Below, in pieces: positions 25,173 to 30,971 of a DNA stretch of 30,971 nt. The stretch is from NCBI GenBank assembly GCA_964642235.1, contig CAZXOP010000010.1, positions 1-30,971 on the forward strand, given 5' to 3'. The first letter of the stretch is position 1; each line of letters opens with the position of its first letter. This DNA comes from CAYSND01 sp964642235. Its GTDB lineage: Bacteria > Bacteroidota > Bacteroidia > Bacteroidales > UBA932. The notes under the pieces are model-generated. The model was given only the letters and a program-made list of their open reading frames with translations. It made no database searches and was not told where the DNA came from. Position numbers and translations under genes: made by a program.

Positions 25173-25176
25173 AGGA

Positions 25177-26055
25177 CTATCTCTTCTGAGTGACTATTAC
25201 CCCTAGAATAACAATTACTATCCCTAATATCTGAGAAACAGAGAATGTCTCTGCTCCGATAAAATAGGCTATTATGGCCGATACTGCAGGGATAAGGGCA
25301 GAGAAGATGCTTGCACGAGTTATTCCGAGTTCTCTAACTGAGTTTATATAGAATACGAAAGCAAGAGAAGAGCAGAGGGCAGCAAGAGCAATAAGAGGTT
25401 TCAATATCTCCTTTGTAAGGAACTGCGAGGCTTTGAAATCCCCATTAAAAGCAAGAAATAGTGGAAGAAAATAGAGTGCAGCTATTAGAAACATGTATGT
25501 GGTAATGGTGTAGCTATTATATCTGTCCGATAGCTTTTTAACGATGGTGGTGTAACCTGTCGCACCAAATACTGCAAGAAAGAGCAGGGCGATTCCCCAC
25601 CAATATTCGACAGAAAACTTCCCTTTATCTAAAACCATTAAAAGAATCCCCGGAATCGTAACAATTACCCCGATTATATTAACCCATGTAATTTTCTCTT
25701 TATAAAAAATCTGTCCTGACACAAGTGTGAAGAGGGGTATAGTAGCTATTATAAGGGCAGATAATGTGGGTGAACCTGTGGCTTTAAGACCGAAGGTTTC
25801 ACCAATAAAATAGATAAAAGGCTCAAATAACGCCATTACTGCGAGGAGAAGGAAGTCTTTCTTCCTCATTTTTTGGAGCTTTTTCCCAATTATGGAGATA
25901 AGGAGCAGAATAACTCCTGCGAGTAGCATCCTGAAGAAGATGAAAGTAAAGATAGGGGCCCCAGTCTCTATAAGTTGATTGGTCCAAATGAACGAAAATC
26001 CCCATAGAATTACTGCTACGGAGATATAGATAAAAATAATCGGTTTTGTCTTCAA
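25177..26055 (-). CDS. EamA/DMT-superfamily transporter
   Basis: A 292-aa inner-membrane protein with about ten hydrophobic helices in two EamA repeats (about 6-140 and 150-290). Typical marks are VILWGFSFIWTNQLI in helix 1, PIFTFIFFRMLLAGVILL in helix 2, and the second-repeat ending FIGAETFSVSQILGIVIVILGVIVTQ. Family members export amino acids or other metabolites; the substrate is not predictable. The start appears to be TTG at 26055, needed to include the first helix, with a -7 box 18 bp upstream. It converges on the DUF4249 gene with 4 bp between stops. Confidence 0.92.
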   Translation of the reverse strand: MKTKPIIFIYISVAVILWGFSFIWTNQLIETGAPIFTFIFFRMLLAGVILLLISIIGKKLQKMRKKDFLLLAVMALFEPFIYFIGETFGLKATGSPTLSALIIATIPLFTLVSGQIFYKEKITWVNIIGVIVTIPGILLMVLDKGKFSVEYWWGIALLFLAVFGATGYTTIVKKLSDRYNSYTITTYMFLIAALYFLPLFLAFNGDFKASQFLTKEILKPLIALAALCSSLAFVFYINSVRELGITRASIFSALIPAVSAIIAYFIGAETFSVSQILGIVIVILGVIVTQKR

Positions 26056-26072
26056 TGGTTAAAAAATTTGGG

Positions 26073-26080
26073 CAAAAATA
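26073..26080 (-). promoter_or_regulatory. -7 box (TATTTTTG) of the EamA transporter gene
   Basis: TAnnTTTG on the minus strand, 18 bp upstream of the TTG start; predicted leader about 11 bases. It lies between the dihydroorotase stop and the EamA gene, so the transporter can be transcribed independently. The AT-rich context raises the chance of a random match. Confidence 0.4.
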
Positions 26081-26095
26081 TAAAAATATTTCAAG

Positions 26096-27457
26096 CTATT
26101 CGAAAAACAACCGTTTGCCCCCTTTGGCACCGGTCAGTTTTCCATTGTTCACCACCTCCACGCCTGAAACAAAAGTATGGAGTATGGTGTGAGGGAATGT
26201 TCTCCCTTCAAAAGGGGACCATCTGCATTTATATGCAATATTCTCTTTAGAAACCCTCTGCTGCTCCTTTTTCAGAAGGACAATATCTGCAAAATACCCC
26301 TCTCTAAGATACCCTCTTTCGGAGACTCCGAAGCAGTCGGCAGGGGAGTGGCACATCATTTTTACGACTTGTTCGATGCTGAAAACCCCCTCTTCTACTA
26401 ACATAAGCATTATCTGAAGTGAGTGTTGAACCAATGGGAGACCTGAAGGGGAGTGAAGGTAATCTTGCTCTTTTTCAGAGAGGAGGTGGGGGGCATGGTC
26501 TGTGGCTAATGCTGCGATAACCCCATCTCTAACCCCTTCCCTAATGGAGAGCATATCATGTTTCTCTTTAATGGCAGGGTTGCACTTGATTTTGGTTCCG
26601 AGTCCCTCATAATCGGAGTCGTTAAAAACAAGGTAGTGGACACAAACTTCTCCGGTTATTTTCGGGTTTGTGTTATTGCGAAGCATCTCAATCTCTTCGG
26701 AGGTGCTTATGTGGAGAATATGAAGTCGGGTTCCTAACTCCTGTGCAAGTGCCAATGCCTTCCGAGAGGAGGTTATACAGGCCTCCCTGCTTCTAATCAC
26801 CGGATGCTCTTTAATGGGAATCTCACCCCCTTCGGAGCAGGCAAATTTCTCTTTTGCTACCGCAATGTTCCTTCGGATAATCTCCTCCTCTTCGCAGTGG
26901 GTGGCCACAAGGCAGGGGGCCTCACGAAAAATTGCACTAAGTGCCTCCTCGCTATCAACCAACATATTGCCTGTGGAGGAACCCATAAAGACCTTAACTC
27001 CGCAAACCCTCTGAGGATCCACTATTTTAATCTCTTCGAGATTATTGTTGTTTGCCCCTAAATAGAAAGAGTAGTTTGCATAAGAGTGCTGTGAGGCAAT
27101 ATTAAATTTCTTCTCGAGGAGGTCCAATGTGCAGGTGGGAGGGGTATTGTTTGGCATATCCATAAAAGAGGTGACACCCCCTAATACTGCTGCCGCAGAT
27201 TCAGATTCAATGGTCGCTTTATACTCGGAACCTGGTTCCCTGAAATGTACCTGATCATCGATAACTCCGGGAATTAAAAACATTCCGTCAGCGTTTATAA
27301 CTTTATCAGCCACTTTTTCAAGAGATAGCAATAGGGAGTTATAATCCTCTTTATCAGTGGAAAGGAGAGTCTCAATCCTCTCTCCATTAATCAAAAGGCT
27401 ACCCTGAAAAGATAGCCCTTCGTTAATTATTGTTGCATTTTTAATAAGAGTTATCAT
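26096..27457 (-). CDS. pyrC: Dihydroorotase
   Basis: Amidohydrolase that closes carbamoyl-aspartate to dihydroorotate in pyrimidine synthesis. The 453-aa protein has the TIM-barrel signatures VIDDQVHFREPG (65-76), GGVTSFMDMPNNTPP (93-107), VKVFMGSSTGN (154-164, K155 as the possible carboxylated bridging Lys), ATHCEE (185-190) and ATDHAPH for the catalytic Asp. The usual metal pair HxH is Q69-V-H71. I recall the same DDQVHFREPG in other Bacteroidota dihydroorotases, so it is a clade trait, not a mutation here. It overlaps the upstream mannosyltransferase gene by 4 bp, an order also common in Bacteroidales. Allantoinase-like relatives are the main alternative. Confidence 0.92.
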   Translation of the reverse strand: MITLIKNATIINEGLSFQGSLLINGERIETLLSTDKEDYNSLLLSLEKVADKVINADGMFLIPGVIDDQVHFREPGSEYKATIESESAAAVLGGVTSFMDMPNNTPPTCTLDLLEKKFNIASQHSYANYSFYLGANNNNLEEIKIVDPQRVCGVKVFMGSSTGNMLVDSEEALSAIFREAPCLVATHCEEEEIIRRNIAVAKEKFACSEGGEIPIKEHPVIRSREACITSSRKALALAQELGTRLHILHISTSEEIEMLRNNTNPKITGEVCVHYLVFNDSDYEGLGTKIKCNPAIKEKHDMLSIREGVRDGVIAALATDHAPHLLSEKEQDYLHSPSGLPLVQHSLQIMLMLVEEGVFSIEQVVKMMCHSPADCFGVSERGYLREGYFADIVLLKKEQQRVSKENIAYKCRWSPFEGRTFPHTILHTFVSGVEVVNNGKLTGAKGGKRLFFE

Positions 27458-28188
27458 GCTTTTGAAGGGTTAGGCTTAATCCTTTTAGTTCTAAGTTTTA
27501 TTACTCCCCAGAACGCCTCACCGAAAATAGAGCTACTCATTTTAGAAGTCCCCTCTTTCCTATCAGTGAAAACTATCGGAACTTCGGAGATTTTGAACTT
27601 TAGGCGATAGGCATTGTATTTCATCTCTATCTGGAATCCGTACCCTTTCATCTTTATATTATTAAGATCTATGGTCTGAAGAGCCTCTCTTTTATAACAG
27701 ACAAACCCTGCCGTGGTATCATAAATTCTCATTCCAAGGACCCCCCTTACATAATATGAGGCACCGTATGACATGAGTACTCTGCTAAGGGGCCAGTCCA
27801 TAACAGCTATCCCTCTACAATATCGGGAACCTATGGCTACATCTGCTCCATCAACACACTCTTGATAGAGCCTTAATAAATCATCAGGATTATGAGAGAA
27901 ATCGGCATCCATTTCGAAGATATAGTCGTAACTCCTATCTAAAGCCCATCTGAAGCCGGCAATATAGGCAGTGCCAAGACCAAGCTTGCCCGACCTTTCT
28001 ATAATGAATAGAGAGTCATAGAACTCTCTTTGAAGGGATTTTACGATTTGGGCTGTTCCGTCAGGGGAGCCATCATCTACAATAAGTATATGAAAATCGC
28101 CATCCAACGAACGGACTTTTCGAATCATTTTTTCGATGTTTTCTTTCTCGTTGTAGGTAGGAATGATGACTAATTTATCAGTGTACAT
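27454..28188 (-). CDS. GT2 polyprenol-phosphate mannosyltransferase (DPM1-like)
   Basis: Glycosyltransferase family 2 enzyme, probably transferring mannose (or a similar sugar) from a nucleotide donor to a polyprenyl phosphate at the inner face of the membrane. The 244-aa protein has IIPTYNEKENI (8-18), DDGSPDGT (38-45), the metal-binding DAD in FEMDADFSHNP (91-101), and YGFQIEMKYNAYRLKFKISEVPIVFTDRKEGTSKM-type ending of the DPM1 group, without C-terminal membrane helices. It is the first gene of a two-gene unit with dihydroorotase. Lipid-linked mannose in Bacteroidota can feed protein O-glycosylation or envelope glycans; which one applies here is unknown. Confidence 0.9.
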   Translation of the reverse strand: MYTDKLVIIPTYNEKENIEKMIRKVRSLDGDFHILIVDDGSPDGTAQIVKSLQREFYDSLFIIERSGKLGLGTAYIAGFRWALDRSYDYIFEMDADFSHNPDDLLRLYQECVDGADVAIGSRYCRGIAVMDWPLSRVLMSYGASYYVRGVLGMRIYDTTAGFVCYKREALQTIDLNNIKMKGYGFQIEMKYNAYRLKFKISEVPIVFTDRKEGTSKMSSSIFGEAFWGVIKLRTKRIKPNPSKA

Positions 28189-28211
28189 ATTTTTTTACAT
28201 TAATTTGACAT

Positions 28212-28219
28212 CAAAGATA
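28212..28219 (-). promoter_or_regulatory. -7 box (TATCTTTG) of the mannosyltransferase-dihydroorotase unit
   Basis: Exact TAnnTTTG on the minus strand, 24 bp before the ATG at 28188; predicted leader about 17-19 bases. It overlaps the left arm of an inverted repeat (28214-28238). Confidence 0.5.
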
Positions 28220-28238
28220 ATATTTTTTTTATTATCTT
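28214..28238. repeat. Inverted repeat between divergent promoters
   Basis: Perfect 9-bp arms AAGATAATA (28214-28222) and TATTATCTT (28230-28238) flank seven T. The left arm overlaps the minus-strand -7 box and the right arm overlaps a plus-strand TATCTTCG, so the symmetry may simply come from two back-to-back promoter elements. Confidence 0.5.
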
Positions 28239-28279
28239 CGCAGGCAATTGCTAATGACATGACAAAAGGATTAAATTTT
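28233..28279 (+). promoter_or_regulatory. Possible promoter region of the asparaginase gene
   Basis: Two candidates are present: TATCTTCG (28233-28240), one mismatch from TAnnTTTG, giving a leader near 40 bases; and TTG (28248-28250) with TAAATTTT (28272-28279) 21 bp further, also one mismatch, which would place transcription almost at the ATG (28288). Sequence alone does not decide. Confidence 0.3.
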
Positions 28280-28287
28280 CATCGAAA

Positions 28288-29295
28288 ATGAGACGATTTA
28301 GTATTATTTTTATTTTACCCGTACTATTTCTCATTACGGGTTGCGGAACTAACCAAAATGTACAAGAATGGGCTATTGTTCTTCATGGAGGAGCAGGAGG
28401 AAAAATGGTGAGAGCAGAGGATGGAAAACAGTCAGTCGATACAATGTCCTTAGAAAAACAGGAACTTTATCAAAAACACCTCAATGAAGCGTTGCAAGCA
28501 GGTACTGATATCCTTAAGAATGGAGGTACAGCACTTGATGCCGTTCAGGCTGTGGTTGTTTACCTTGAGGATTGCCCTCTATTTAATGCAGGAAAGGGTG
28601 CAGTAATGACTGCTGACTATGTCCATGAACTTGATGCTGCTATAATGGATGGCTCTAACCTTAAAGCAGGGGCAATAGCAGGTGTTAAGGATATAAAGAA
28701 CCCTATAAAAGCTGCCCGTGCAGTTATGGAACACTCTCCTCATGTTTTTCTAATAGGTGAAGGTGCCTCTTTCTTTGCAAAAGAGCAGGGGTTGGAAATA
28801 GTTGAGAACTCCTATTTTACTACCGAAGCCCAGAAAGAGAAGTTAGAGAAATTAAAAGCAGAAAAAAAACAAGGGTATCCAATGGGTACTGTAGGGTGTG
28901 TGGCACTTGATAAAAATGGTAATTTGGCGGCTGCCACTTCCACCGGAGGGATGGGGGGAAAGAAATGGGGTAGAGTAGGGGATGTCCCTGTTATCGGCGC
29001 AGGAACTTATGCAGACAATGAATCTGTTGCAGTCTCAGGAACCGGACATGGTGAACTTTGGATAAGGAGAGTGGTGGGGTTTGATATCTCTGCACTTATG
29101 AAATATAAAGGAGCTACTGTTCAAGATGCTGCCAAAGAGGTAATATGGAATAAGATAGATAAGATGGAAGGCTCCGGTGGAGGGGTGATTTGTTTGGATA
29201 AGAAAGGAAATATTGCAATGGAATTTAATACCGCACTTATGTTCAGAGCTTGGGAAACAGCTTCAGGAGAGAAAGGGGTCGGTATTTATAAATAG
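28288..29295 (+). CDS. Plant-type isoaspartyl peptidase/L-asparaginase, lipoprotein
   Basis: Ntn-hydrolase (asparaginase 2 family) that cleaves isoaspartyl dipeptides and asparagine. The precursor self-cleaves before the nucleophile T201 in GTVGCVALD (200-208), and the substrate loop TSTGGMGGKKWGRVGD (218-231) and GTGHGELWIR are intact. Residues LHGGAGG (32-38) form the conserved N-terminal glycine loop. A lipoprotein signal (LITGC, C19) predicts an envelope location. The length of 335 aa is normal. It is followed after 23 bp by a DAACS transporter and then a lipoprotein phosphatase, all on one strand, suggesting extracytoplasmic release of Asp or Asn plus uptake. GlcNAc-asparaginase relatives are a less likely alternative. 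Confidence 0.93.
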   Translation: MRRFSIIFILPVLFLITGCGTNQNVQEWAIVLHGGAGGKMVRAEDGKQSVDTMSLEKQELYQKHLNEALQAGTDILKNGGTALDAVQAVVVYLEDCPLFNAGKGAVMTADYVHELDAAIMDGSNLKAGAIAGVKDIKNPIKAARAVMEHSPHVFLIGEGASFFAKEQGLEIVENSYFTTEAQKEKLEKLKAEKKQGYPMGTVGCVALDKNGNLAAATSTGGMGGKKWGRVGDVPVIGAGTYADNESVAVSGTGHGELWIRRVVGFDISALMKYKGATVQDAAKEVIWNKIDKMEGSGGGVICLDKKGNIAMEFNTALMFRAWETASGEKGVGIYK

Positions 29296-29318
29296 ATAGT
29301 ACTAAAACCTAAAATACA

Positions 29319-30500
29319 ATGATAAAAATAAAGAAGCTACCTTTATTGTTAAAAATCCTTATTGCTATTATTCTTGGAATAGTATCTTCCCTCTTTTTCC
29401 CGGAATGGCTTACTAGGATTTTTATCACAATAAATTCTCTATTTAGTAATTATTTAGGTTTTATTATCCCACTTTTAATAGTAGGGTTAGTTGCCCCCGG
29501 AATTGCCGAATTAGGGACAAGAGCCGGTAAATTACTTCTTATTACCGTACTAATAGCTTATGCATCTACTCTCTTTGCAGGATTCCTATTTTATTTCACC
29601 TGTTACTCTGTATATCCATTTATATTAGATCCTTCAGCAGGTTTTGTTGATGCAGCTTCTCTCTCTTCAAGTTCCTTAAAATCTTATTTTGAAGTTCCAA
29701 TACCTCCTTTAATGGATGTGATGACAGCGTTGGTACTTGCTTTTGTTTTAGGGTTAGGGTTATCAGCTGTTAAAGGAGAGACATTTAAGAATGTGTTAAC
29801 TGAGTTTAGGGAAGTGATTATTTTACTTATTTCCAAGACTATTATCCCTATCCTCCCTCTCTATATATTCGGTATTTTCTTGAAAATAGGAGCCGAGGGG
29901 AGTGTTGTATCTGTTCTTGGGGTCTTCTTTAAAGTCATTCTTCTCATTTTCATTATTCATATAGCAGTACTTTTAATCCAATTTACCATAGCCGGTGCCA
30001 TTTCGAGGAAGAATCCTATAAAAGCACTGATTACTATGTTACCGGCTTATGTAACTGCTCTCGGGACTCAGTCATCCGCAGCTACTATTCCTGTTACATT
30101 AGCTCAAGCCAAGAAAAATGGTGTTGATCCTGAACTTGCCGACTTTGTAATCCCTTTATGTGCCACAATACATCTTTCCGGCTCCACACTAAAGATAGTT
30201 GCTTGTGCTCTTGCTATCTCATGGATGATGGGAATGCCATGTGGTTTAGATCTGTATGCAGGATTTATAATGCTACTCGGTATAGTGATGGTAGCAGCCC
30301 CCGGAGTACCCGGTGGAGCTATTATGGCCTCATTAGCAGTATTACAGAGCGTATTGGGATTCGATTCTAATTTACAAGGGATGATGATTGCACTCTATAT
30401 CGCTATGGACTCTTTTGGTACTGCATGCAATGTTACCGGGGATGGTGCCATAGCTCTTATTATTAACAGAATTAATAGCGGACATAAAATGCCGACATAA
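29319..30500 (+). CDS. DAACS-family (SLC1-like) cation:amino/dicarboxylic acid symporter
   Basis: Inner-membrane sodium or proton symporter of the glutamate-transporter fold, 393 aa with about eight helices and two re-entrant loops. HP1 serine motif SSAATIP is present near 250, and helix 8 keeps D364, N370 and D374 in DSFGTACNVTGD. Two landmarks differ: the helix 7 NMDGT motif reads HLSGS (285-289), and the arginine that binds the acidic side chain in GltPh (R397) aligns with G367. The substrate is therefore unlikely to be classic aspartate or glutamate and cation coupling may differ; a neutral amino acid is possible. The protein is slightly short compared with GltP, mainly at the N-terminus. 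It is in line with the asparaginase gene. Confidence 0.9.
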   Translation: MIKIKKLPLLLKILIAIILGIVSSLFFPEWLTRIFITINSLFSNYLGFIIPLLIVGLVAPGIAELGTRAGKLLLITVLIAYASTLFAGFLFYFTCYSVYPFILDPSAGFVDAASLSSSSLKSYFEVPIPPLMDVMTALVLAFVLGLGLSAVKGETFKNVLTEFREVIILLISKTIIPILPLYIFGIFLKIGAEGSVVSVLGVFFKVILLIFIIHIAVLLIQFTIAGAISRKNPIKALITMLPAYVTALGTQSSAATIPVTLAQAKKNGVDPELADFVIPLCATIHLSGSTLKIVACALAISWMMGMPCGLDLYAGFIMLLGIVMVAAPGVPGGAIMASLAVLQSVLGFDSNLQGMMIALYIAMDSFGTACNVTGDGAIALIINRINSGHKMPT

Positions 30501-30529
30501 TATAGACCATACTAAATAAACCTAATAAA

Positions 30530-30971
30530 ATGCGCCAATTAATTAAAACTCAACTCGTAACTCTGCTTATTCTCTTGCTTTTTAGTTCTTGCTCAAAAAG
30601 TGGAGAACAGACAGTAAAGATTTTGTCCCTAGGTGACATACATGGGAATTTCTTTGATACCACTTATGTGGAGAATCAATATAAACCATATTCAATGCCC
30701 AATGTCTCTTATTATGTTTCCAAACAGAGAGAGCAATTTGGTAAAGACAATGTTTTACTTATCAATATGGGGGATGATTTTCAAGGTGATGATTGTTGTT
30801 ATTATTATAACTATATCAATACCACTATCAAGCCACACTTTATTCCAAGAGTACTTAACTTTATGGAATTTGATGTTGCAATTCCTGGGAATCATGATAT
30901 AGAGCAGGGACCTAAGGTTTATGATGCTCTTAAAAAAGATCTTAAATGTGATTACTTGGCTGCCAATGCTA
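30530..30971 (+). CDS. 5'-nucleotidase/UshA-type metallophosphatase lipoprotein, N-terminal part
   Basis: ATG at 30530 opens a frame that stays open to the window end (147 codons). The lipobox FSSC puts the lipidated Cys at 21. Calcineurin-like metal motifs follow in order: GDIHG (35-39, D36 and H38), GDD (81-83) and PGNHD (119-123). In UshA-type 5'-nucleotidases and 2',3'-cyclic phosphodiesterases these motifs sit at similar spacing. The usual Asn-His of the second domain and the substrate domain lie beyond the window. The start is 29 bp after the transporter stop, so it likely shares that transcript. Scavenging of phosphate or nucleosides from nucleotides is the expected role. Confidence 0.85.
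   Translation, partial: MRQLIKTQLVTLLILLLFSSCSKSGEQTVKILSLGDIHGNFFDTTYVENQYKPYSMPNVSYYVSKQREQFGKDNVLLINMGDDFQGDDCCYYYNYINTTIKPHFIPRVLNFMEFDVAIPGNHDIEQGPKVYDALKKDLKCDYLAANA

Noticed and set aside
25171..25184. Short inverted repeat AGAG/CTCT across the convergent DUF4249 and EamA stops, as a bidirectional terminator
   Set aside because: Only four base pairs and no T tract on either strand.
30633..30902. 89-codon plus-strand frame near the window end
   Set aside because: It is out of frame within the metallophosphatase gene, whose motifs lie in the frame starting at 30530.

Overview
This is a low-GC bacterial window from the phylum Bacteroidota, most likely order Bacteroidales; the family cannot be fixed from this stretch. 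The evidence is a short sigma-70 (286 aa) without region 1.1, recurring TAnnTTTG -7 promoter boxes, no Shine-Dalgarno sequences in front of most starts, a TonB-dependent receptor paired with a DUF4249 lipoprotein, and Bacteroidota-type gene neighbourhoods such as dihydroorotase next to a polyprenol-phosphate mannosyltransferase. A run of 10 Ns at 25035-25044 marks an assembly gap, so this is probably a draft or metagenome-derived contig. No CRISPR array, insertion sequence, prophage or rRNA is visible.

Layout. 1-3046: the start of a TolC-family outer membrane efflux gene (minus, cut by the window edge) faces an NtrC-type sigma-54 activator and its NtrY-like histidine kinase. The gap between them holds a good sigma-54 promoter and a long dyad, which suggests the two-component system controls the efflux operon. 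3051-3123: tRNA-Thr(CGU), divergent from an HI0933-family flavoprotein (3167-4495). 4473-6926 (minus): a replication cluster, dnaN, a DnaQ-type exonuclease and a FAH-fold protein that has lost its catalytic residues. 7012-12857: HtrA protease, primary sigma factor RpoD, an M3 metallopeptidase lipoprotein and an AGCS sodium/amino-acid symporter. 12898-13737: an ORF6N-domain gene with composition unlike its neighbours, beside an AT-rich spacer. 13738-17257: argS and a YgiQ-type radical SAM protein. 17341-21662: a small acidic-tailed protein, a ClC chloride channel with CBS domains, and Tex. 21725-25172: TonB-dependent receptor plus DUF4249 lipoprotein, the latter split by the gap. 25177-28188 (minus): an EamA transporter, then dihydroorotase and a GT2 mannosyltransferase. 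28288-30971: a lipoprotein isoaspartyl peptidase/asparaginase, a DAACS transporter and the start of a lipoprotein 5'-nucleotidase-like phosphatase, together suggestive of nutrient scavenging at the envelope.

Most of the window is core chromosome. The less ordinary signals are the sigma-54/dyad architecture at 170-332, the catalytically dead FAH protein in the dnaN cluster, transporters with changed key residues (ClC without the internal proton glutamate, DAACS without the NMDGT motif and substrate arginine), the ORF6N insert, and several start codons only a few bases from a -7 box. I see no clear evidence of a wholly new multi-gene system.
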